From: Acidobacteriota bacterium
Lineage (GTDB): Bacteria > Acidobacteriota > Terriglobia > UBA7540
Direction of reading: 5' to 3'
NCBI GenBank assembly: GCA_003224635.1
Contig: QHZK01000082.1
Span: forward strand, 1-12,700
Length of the DNA stretch: 12,700 nt
Below the pieces are notes generated by a model. The model was not told the origin of the DNA, made no database searches, and saw nothing but the letters and a program-made list of their open reading frames with translations. The position numbers and the translations under genes were made by a program. Shown piece by piece: positions 8,238 to 12,700 of the stretch. Within the stretch, counting starts at the first letter, position 1, and each line of letters opens with the position of its first letter.

Positions 8238-8373
8238 AGAAGTCAGAAGCCAGGAGTCAGAAGTCAGAAGAAACGATGAATGATGAGTGGCAATGGGATT
8301 TGTTCGTCATTCATCGTTCAACATTCAACATTCTCGACGACTTCTGACTCCTGACTCCTGACTTCTGACTCCT
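8238..8373. repeat. Inverted heptamer-repeat island between nuoK and nuoL
   Basis: The arms at 8238-8270 and 8341-8373 are complementary at 30 of 33 positions and consist of tandem heptamers (AGTCAGA/AGTCAGG and TGACTCC/TGACTTC). Inside, AACGATGAATGA (8272-8283) is a perfect 12-bp inverted match to TCATTCATCGTT (8307-8318), with a 23-nt loop. A third heptamer series, TTCAACA repeated, occupies 8316-8331. The whole gap could fold into one long hairpin in the mRNA. The plan is the same as in the nuoL/nuoM island, but the repeat words differ. Confidence 0.85.
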
Positions 8374-8377
8374 GTTC

Positions 8378-8680
8378 TTACATCTTCATCGAGTCCACAT
8401 CGTCAATGCTGAGCGACTCGCGGTTCCGGTAAAGGGCGATAATAATGGCCAGACCCACCGCCGCTTCGGCAGCGGCCACCACGATCACAAAGAAGACGAA
8501 GAGCTGGCCGTCCAGATTACCGAGCTGGCGCGAGAACGCCATGAAGGCCAGGTTCACGGCGTTGAGCATCAGCTCGATGCACATGAAGATGGTGATCACG
8601 TTTCGGCGGATGATGAACCCCGCGACGCCCAAGCCGAAAAGGATCACGCTCAAGGCCAGGATGTGTGAGAGCGGTATCAT
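8378..8680 (-). CDS. nuoK: NADH-quinone oxidoreductase subunit K
   Basis: This is a small central membrane-arm subunit with three transmembrane helices that takes part in the proton path between NuoJ and NuoN. It has 100 aa, exactly the usual size. The two conserved membrane glutamates are at the positions known from Escherichia coli: Glu36 in FMCIELMLNAVNLAF and Glu72 in AAAEAAVGLAIIIALYR. The ATG at 8678-8680 gives MIPLSHILALSVILFG, a typical start. GCCTGAGCC precedes it, without a good Shine-Dalgarno motif. It normally overlaps or abuts nuoJ, but here it is separated from it by 194 bases. The stop is TAA at 8378-8380. Confidence 0.97.
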   Translation of the reverse strand: MIPLSHILALSVILFGLGVAGFIIRRNVITIFMCIELMLNAVNLAFMAFSRQLGNLDGQLFVFFVIVVAAAEAAVGLAIIIALYRNRESLSIDDVDSMKM

Positions 8681-8874
8681 GGCTCAGGCGCTCGATTTCA
8701 GGCCGCAAGCTTCCGGCGCAGGCGCCGGCGTGGAGGCGACTGGCCAAGCCCCGTCGGGCCGGCGTTGTTGGGCAGCCGAGGCGCTATCGTCGGAAATGCC
8801 GGAGTTGCCGCTCGAGGCGGCGGATGTTTGCCGTCCGAGATTCGGTGTTCCGCGTCGGGGATCATCTCGAAACC
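8681..8874. repeat. GC-rich spacer with hairpin between nuoJ and nuoK
   Basis: This is a non-membrane-coding insert of 194 bases at a junction that is usually only a few bases long. It has a perfect hairpin with a 7-bp stem, CCGGCGC-AG-GCGCCGG, at 8713-8728. No tandem heptamers are present. On the - strand an ORF of 55 codons (ATG 8863-8865 to TGA 8698-8700) follows GAGG with a 7-nt gap. Its predicted product is Pro/Arg/Ala-rich with no recognisable domain, and I do not consider it a real gene on this evidence. Confidence 0.5.
8698..8865 (-). CDS. Doubtful small ORF in the nuoJ/nuoK spacer (55 aa)
   Basis: The ORF runs from the ATG at 8863-8865 to the TGA at 8698-8700. GAGG (8873-8876, - strand) overlaps the nuoJ stop and stands 7 nt before the ATG, a well-placed ribosome-binding site. 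The product begins MIPDAEHRI and is rich in Pro, Arg and Ala, with no membrane helix and a basic C-terminus. It matches no family I know. An alternative explanation is that this ATG was the original start of nuoK (which begins MIPLSH) and was separated from the nuoK body by an insertion. I favour a non-functional ORF. Confidence 0.15.
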   Translation of the reverse strand: MIPDAEHRISDGKHPPPRAATPAFPTIAPRLPNNAGPTGLGQSPPRRRLRRKLAA

Positions 8875-9363
8875 TCAGAACTCTTTCTTCGCTAACACCA
8901 CCGCGCCGAGCACCGCGACGAGAACCAGGATGGACGTCGCCTCGAAAGGCAGGACGTAACCTCGAAAGAGAAGCTCGCCGATCGGTCGAGGCCCGCCACT
9001 CGGGGCCGCGACAGTTGCAGGGTTCGCGGGAAATGCTCGCCAGACGAGCGTAAGAACTTCCAGGACGAAGGCAGCCAGCAGCGGCGGACCGAGCCACCGC
9101 GCCACGCGGCTGCGGTCGGTGGGGGCTTCCTGTCTGGCGTTCAGCAACATGATGACCAGCACAAACAGGACCATGATGGCCCCGGCGTAGACAATCACTT
9201 GGATCATCGCCATGAATTCCGCGCCCAGCAGGAGGTAGACCACCGCGAGCGCGCAGAGCACCACGATCAGCGACAGGGCGCTATAGACCGGCTTTTGCTG
9301 CAGGACGACGCTCAACCCGGCGGCGACTGCCACCGTGGCGGCGATGTAGAAAAGAATTTCCAT
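8875..9363 (-). CDS. nuoJ: NADH-quinone oxidoreductase subunit J
   Basis: This is a central membrane-arm subunit with five predicted transmembrane helices. Its TM3 is involved in coupling quinone reduction to the proton pumps. The conserved stretch GAEFMAMIQVIVYAGAIMVL contains Tyr59, the residue next to the known pi-bulge. After a polar loop (about 75-130), a last helix ends in VVLAKKEF. I chose the ATG at 9361-9363 (162 aa), because MEILFYIAATVAVAAG is the usual NuoJ N-terminus. The frame is open back to 9459, but the added 32 residues are not NuoJ-like and come from repeat sequence. No Shine-Dalgarno motif precedes the ATG (bases ACTTACGCGACCG). The stop is TGA at 8875-8877. Confidence 0.95.
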   Translation of the reverse strand: MEILFYIAATVAVAAGLSVVLQQKPVYSALSLIVVLCALAVVYLLLGAEFMAMIQVIVYAGAIMVLFVLVIMLLNARQEAPTDRSRVARWLGPPLLAAFVLEVLTLVWRAFPANPATVAAPSGGPRPIGELLFRGYVLPFEATSILVLVAVLGAVVLAKKEF

Positions 9364-9404
9364 CGGTCGCGTAAGTAATGAAAATGGTGAGTACTGGGCA
9401 GCCG

Positions 9405-9481
9405 CGGTCAGGGCCTTTCTGACCGTGGGCTTTGTTGTCCCGTCCAGAACCACGGTCAATCTGAACAGCGATCGACCGTGG
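9405..9481. repeat. Iterated CACGGTC palindromes between nuoH and nuoJ
   Basis: The word GACCGTGG occurs at 9421-9428 and 9474-9481, and its reverse complement CCACGGTC at 9450-9457. The pair 9450-9457/9474-9481 is a perfect 8-bp inverted repeat with a 16-nt loop. A second hairpin is CGGTCAG (9405-9411) with CTGACCG (9419-9425) and a 7-nt loop. Together they fill most of the 132-base gap. Neither hairpin is followed by a T-run, so they do not look like intrinsic terminators. They resemble REP-type intergenic palindromes. Confidence 0.7.
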
Positions 9482-9495
9482 CTACTACCCCTTCG

Positions 9496-10557
9496 TTAGG
9501 CGGTTGCCCACGAGACGACGAAACTCGTTGCGAGCACGTTCAGCAGCCCTAGCAGCAAGAGAAACTTCCAGCCGAAAGCCATCAACTGATCGTAGCGGAA
9601 GCGTGGAAGCGTGCCGCGCATCCAGATGTAGAAGAACAGGAAGCAAAACACCTTCAGACAGAACCAGCAGACCGGCAGAACCACTCGCAGCCACTCCGGG
9701 CCGAACACCGGCCCCAGCCAGCCGCCAAAGAACAGCAGAGTGGCAATCGACGAAACGGTAACCATGTTAGCGTACTCGGAGATGAAGAACAGCGCGAACT
9801 TGAAGCTGCTGTATTCGGTGTGGAAGCCTCCCACGAGTTCCGTTTCGCCCTCCGGCAGGTCAAACGGCACGCGGTTGGTTTCTGCGACCGCGGCGGTGAA
9901 GTATACCAGGAAGCCCACGGGCTGCACGAAGACATTCCAGTGCGGAAGGAACGTATTGATGCCGCCCAAGCGCCAGCTCCCGCTCTGGTGCTCGACGATC
10001 TCGCGCAGGCTCAGCGTGCCCGAAAGCATCAAGACTCCGACCACCGCAAGGCCCAAGGACAGCTCGTAGCTGATCATCTGGGCCGAAGAGCGGAGCCCCC
10101 CGAAAAGCGGGTACTTGCTGTTCGACGACCATCCCGCCAGCGCGATGCTGTAGACGCCCAGCGAGGTTACAGCGAACACGAAGAGGAGCCCCACGTTCAG
10201 ATCGGTGATCTCAAAAAGCTCATGCCCGTGGAACGTGTAGGACTCACCGAAGGGAATGACTGAAATTGAGAGGAAGGCCAGCGTAAAAGCCAGGAAAGGC
10301 GCCAGCCAATACACCAGGCGGTCGGCGTCAGAAGGGACGATGTCTTCCTTGAACAAGAACTTCAGGCCGTCGGCCAGAGGTTGCAGCAGACCGTGGGGGC
10401 CCACAAGATAGGGTCCCCAGCGCGACTGGATATGAGCCACGACCTTGCGCTCCAGCCACACGAGGTAGGCAATGGCCGTCAGCAGGATGAAAAGGATGAC
10501 CAACACTTTGCCGACGGTCAAGAGCAGGAACGACTGCAAGTCAGAATGCGTGTCCAT
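9496..10557 (-). CDS. nuoH: NADH-quinone oxidoreductase subunit H
   Basis: This is a membrane subunit at the base of the peripheral arm that forms much of the quinone-binding cavity and its entry. It has 353 aa with about eight transmembrane helices. The first signature is WLERKVVAHIQSRWGP (residues 34-49). The second, AETNRVPFDLPEGETELVGG, starts at 225 and carries the acidic loop facing the quinone site. The ATG at 10555-10557 gives MDTHSDLQSFLLLTVGK, a plausible N-terminus, though CGAACGACCCT before it is not a good ribosome-binding site. The stop is TAA at 9496-9498. In most nuo operons nuoI follows directly; here the next gene is nuoJ. Confidence 0.97.
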   Translation of the reverse strand: MDTHSDLQSFLLLTVGKVLVILFILLTAIAYLVWLERKVVAHIQSRWGPYLVGPHGLLQPLADGLKFLFKEDIVPSDADRLVYWLAPFLAFTLAFLSISVIPFGESYTFHGHELFEITDLNVGLLFVFAVTSLGVYSIALAGWSSNSKYPLFGGLRSSAQMISYELSLGLAVVGVLMLSGTLSLREIVEHQSGSWRLGGINTFLPHWNVFVQPVGFLVYFTAAVAETNRVPFDLPEGETELVGGFHTEYSSFKFALFFISEYANMVTVSSIATLLFFGGWLGPVFGPEWLRVVLPVCWFCLKVFCFLFFYIWMRGTLPRFRYDQLMAFGWKFLLLLGLLNVLATSFVVSWATA

Positions 10558-10609
10558 AGGGTCGTTCGGTTGGGCAGGGCGCGGTCCTGACCCTTTACCG
10601 TGTTCTTGA

Positions 10610-10659
10610 GTAGCGCCGCCCTTCAGGACGGCACCTGCGGGGCTGAAGCCCGGCGCTAC
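10610..10659. repeat. REP-like palindrome between nuoG and nuoH
   Basis: The perfect 9-bp outer arms are GTAGCGCCG (10610-10618) and CGGCGCTAC (10651-10659). An inner 6-bp pair is CTTCAG (10621-10626) with CTGAAG (10643-10648). The sequence type, an inverted GTAGCGCC...GGCGCTAC with CTTCAG/CTGAAG inside, is one I associate with abundant intergenic palindromes of Acidobacteriota. That association is from memory and unchecked. No T-run follows on the - strand, so termination between nuoG and nuoH is not indicated. Confidence 0.8.
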
Positions 10660-10666
10660 GCCGAAA

Positions 10667-12700
10667 CTAGAAAATCGTCCCGACGGGCTTCTTCGCTTCG
10701 CCCACAGAATTCAGGGCGGAGCTATACCGGCTGAGCGATCCGGAAGTGAAGAGTGAATCACGGGAAGAGAAAACGAGGTCAGGCCGCTCGAGCGCCGGCG
10801 GTGATCCCTCGGGCCGCGTGGCGATGGCCCGGCCTGCGAGCAGGCTGGGAAGCGCGATCCCGTAACCGGGCACCTGGACGATGATCTCCCGCAAAACATC
10901 GTCAGCCGAATTGTAAGGTAATCCCCGGTCAAACCGGCGCGCGAGCGCCAGCAGGATCTCAAGGTCGCTGCGCGTACCGGCCTTGCGCATGGCCTTCTTG
11001 ATCGCCTGCACCTGGCCGCAAGTGTTGGTGAACGTCCCGGCCTTTTCCGCGAAACTCGTCGCCGGCAGGACCACATCCGCGAGGTCGGCCGTCTCGGTCG
11101 GGAAGAGTTCGGCCACCACCAGAAAGCTGAGCTTGCCGAGCATAGCTTTGTCGAGCTTGAACGTCTTGACCGGATTCGAGCCGAAGACGAGGAGGGCTTT
11201 GATCTCGCCCCGCTCGATTCCAGCCAGGATCGAGCGAGTGTCGCGTCCTGGTTGGCTCGGAATCTTCGCGCCCCAGACGGATTCGTAGCGCTCGCGCGCC
11301 GCCGCATCCGTCACCGGAAAATAGCCGGGCAGCGTGTGCGGAAGCAGGCCTATATCAGCCGCGCCTCGCGAGTTGGCGTAGTCCCCAAGAGCCAGGAAGC
11401 GAGTACACCCCGGAAGCGTCAGTCCCCAGCGGACCAGCTCGTCCACAGCCGTTCCCTGAATCTCACCGCCGAAGATGATGATTGTGTCCGACTCCGCCTT
11501 TAGCTTTCCGCGCAGAGCGACCAGGTCGGCAGACCCGCCATCGGTGGCAAGCGCTCGAACGGCCTCGCCCTCCTGGCCCGGCGCCACCTTTACAAACCGC
11601 GACGCCTGACGCAGCGCGAGCTTGATTTCCGAACTGTTGATGACGTAGAGCCGCGCGCCGCGCTGCCGCACCGCCTGACGGATCTGGTAAGCGAGCAAAG
11701 GATGCTGGTGAGTGGGGTCATTGCCGATAAGCAGGATGCCGGAAGCCTCGAAAATATCCTGCATCGTGGCGTACCGGTCGGTAGCACGGGCAACAGTTAG
11801 CGAGCGCACCAGGGACGAGTAATCTGCGGTGCGGTGATGGTCGATGTTGTTGGTCCCGAGCACCGTGCGCGCGAAGCGTTGGAGGACGTAGTTCTCCTCG
11901 TTGGTGGTGCGGTTCGAGCCGATGACGGCGACCGAATCGCTGCCGTGCTCGGCGATAACCTGCTTCAAGCGCTCGGCAGTCAGGCTGAGAGCTTCTTCCC
12001 AGGACGCCGGTTCCTGGCGCCCGTTGCGGCGAATCAATGGCGAAGTCAGTCGCTTTTCGCTGTTCACAAAGTCCCATCCAAAGCGGCCCTTCACGCACAA
12101 GAACTCACCGTTGATGCCGGAATGGTCGCGGTTGTTGGCGCGAATGATCTCGTTATTGCGGACGGAAAGCGTCGTCTTGCAGCCGTCGCCGCAGTGGCTG
12201 CAGATGGCGCCCGTGTAGGTGAGCTCCCAGGGCCGCGTCTTATAACGGTACGTCCCGCTGGTAAGCGCGCCCACCGGGCAGATGTCGATGCACATGCCGC
12301 ACTCTTCGCACTCGAGCTGGTCGCCCCGGTTGGGGATGATTTCGCTGTGCGCGGCGCGGAACCCAATGCCGTAGGCGTTCACGTCCATGCCCTCGTCGCA
12401 GACGCGGATGCAGCGGTAGCAAAGAATGCAGCGCGGCCAGTCGTAGTAGACGAGGTTCGAGAATTTCTTCTCCTCGTGGTGCAGCTTGCGCTCCATGAAG
12501 CGCGTCTCCGAAGCGCCGTAGCGGAAGACCATGTCCTGGAGCTCGCACTCGCCTCCCTTGTCGCAGACGGGACAGTCGAGCGGGTGGTTGGTCAGCAGGA
12601 ACTCGAGCATCGCCTTGCGAGCGTTGGCGACCTCATCGTTTTCGGTGTGGACCACCATCCCGTTGCTGGCTACCGTCGTGCAGGCGGTCTGCAGCTTGGG
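10667..12700 (-). CDS. nuoG: NADH-quinone oxidoreductase subunit G, 5' end beyond window
   Basis: This is the largest peripheral-arm subunit, which relays electrons from NADH toward quinone. 677 residues are visible; numbering starts at the window edge. The frame stays open upstream of the ATG at 12656-12658 and reads KLQTACTTVAS, the end of the N-terminal [2Fe-2S] domain (last ligand Cys7). The true start is therefore outside. The N5 motif is HPLDCPVCDKGGEC (His39, Cys43, 46, 52). The N4 motif is Cys91, 94, 97 plus Cys141 (CxxCxxC-x43-C). Extra cysteines 101, 131, 134 and 137 complete a second ferredoxin-type cluster. The N7-type motif is Cys167, 170, 174 and 202 (CxxCxxxC-x27-C). From about 205 to 600 it is a molybdopterin-oxidoreductase-like domain. 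It ends KPVGTIF with TAG at 10667-10669. The total is probably about 740 aa, without a long C-terminal extension. Confidence 0.96.
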   Translation of the reverse strand, partial: PKLQTACTTVASNGMVVHTENDEVANARKAMLEFLLTNHPLDCPVCDKGGECELQDMVFRYGASETRFMERKLHHEEKKFSNLVYYDWPRCILCYRCIRVCDEGMDVNAYGIGFRAAHSEIIPNRGDQLECEECGMCIDICPVGALTSGTYRYKTRPWELTYTGAICSHCGDGCKTTLSVRNNEIIRANNRDHSGINGEFLCVKGRFGWDFVNSEKRLTSPLIRRNGRQEPASWEEALSLTAERLKQVIAEHGSDSVAVIGSNRTTNEENYVLQRFARTVLGTNNIDHHRTADYSSLVRSLTVARATDRYATMQDIFEASGILLIGNDPTHQHPLLAYQIRQAVRQRGARLYVINSSEIKLALRQASRFVKVAPGQEGEAVRALATDGGSADLVALRGKLKAESDTIIIFGGEIQGTAVDELVRWGLTLPGCTRFLALGDYANSRGAADIGLLPHTLPGYFPVTDAAARERYESVWGAKIPSQPGRDTRSILAGIERGEIKALLVFGSNPVKTFKLDKAMLGKLSFLVVAELFPTETADLADVVLPATSFAEKAGTFTNTCGQVQAIKKAMRKAGTRSDLEILLALARRFDRGLPYNSADDVLREIIVQVPGYGIALPSLLAGRAIATRPEGSPPALERPDLVFSSRDSLFTSGSLSRYSSALNSVGEAKKPVGTIF

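Noticed and set aside
8684..9097. A 137-codon - strand ORF spanning the end of nuoJ and the J/K spacer
   Set aside because: Half of it is an out-of-frame shadow of nuoJ and the rest is disordered Ser/Ala/Arg-rich sequence. No domain is recognisable.
8875..9459. NuoJ starting at 9459 (194 aa)
   Set aside because: The extra 32 residues are encoded by the palindromic repeat region and do not resemble NuoJ. The ATG at 9361-9363 gives the typical MEILF N-terminus.
10558..10609. A promoter upstream of nuoH
   Set aside because: I could not find a credible -35/-10 pair in this GC-rich spacer, and the gene order points to one operon read through from nuoG.
10667..12658. NuoG beginning at the ATG 12656-12658
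   Set aside because: The frame upstream to the window edge encodes the expected end of the [2Fe-2S] domain (KLQTACTT), so that methionine is internal.

Overview
The window carries two convergent transcription units from a GC-rich bacterium. The left fifth is a + strand M1-family zinc aminopeptidase gene. The rest, on the - strand and read right to left, is the distal part of a respiratory complex I (NADH:quinone oxidoreductase) operon in the order nuoG (cut by the window end), nuoH, nuoJ, nuoK, nuoL, nuoM, nuoN. I suspect Acidobacteriota. The grounds are the GC content, the style of the Nuo proteins, and the heptamer and palindromic spacer repeats (including a GTAGCGCCG...CGGCGCTAC palindrome), which I associate with that phylum. 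This is inference; no rRNA or marker gene is present.

Layout: 4-2649 aminopeptidase (+); 2650-2864 convergent spacer; 2865-4397 nuoN; 4394-5932 nuoM (4-bp ATGA overlap with nuoN); 5933-6282 repeat island; 6283-8226 nuoL; 8227-8377 second repeat island; 8378-8680 nuoK; 8681-8874 GC-rich spacer with a hairpin; 8875-9363 nuoJ; 9364-9495 spacer with iterated CACGGTC palindromes; 9496-10557 nuoH; 10558-10666 spacer with a REP-like palindrome; 10667-12700 nuoG, 5' end outside the window.

The Nuo proteins are a coherent set. NuoG is a peripheral-arm electron-transfer subunit. NuoH forms the quinone-site floor. NuoJ and NuoK form the central membrane module, and NuoL, NuoM and NuoN are the antiporter-like proton-pumping subunits. 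Key ionisable membrane residues are visible in the antiporter-like subunits and NuoK. nuoI, which normally lies between nuoH and nuoJ, is absent here. NuoG keeps cysteines for an extra ferredoxin-type cluster.

I see no new defence, toxin or biosynthetic system. The most unusual signal is in the operon's non-coding joints. Five of the six gene junctions are occupied by four or five different inverted-repeat structures. At four of them a Shine-Dalgarno-like motif sits just after the upstream stop codon, while the downstream start 120-350 nt away has no good one. The single undisturbed junction (nuoM/nuoN) keeps a normal GGAG motif 8 nt before the start. This looks like repeated insertion of small palindromic elements between ribosome-binding site and start codon in an essential operon. 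One island also contains a possible fossil of a four-helix-bundle (S23/IVS) gene.
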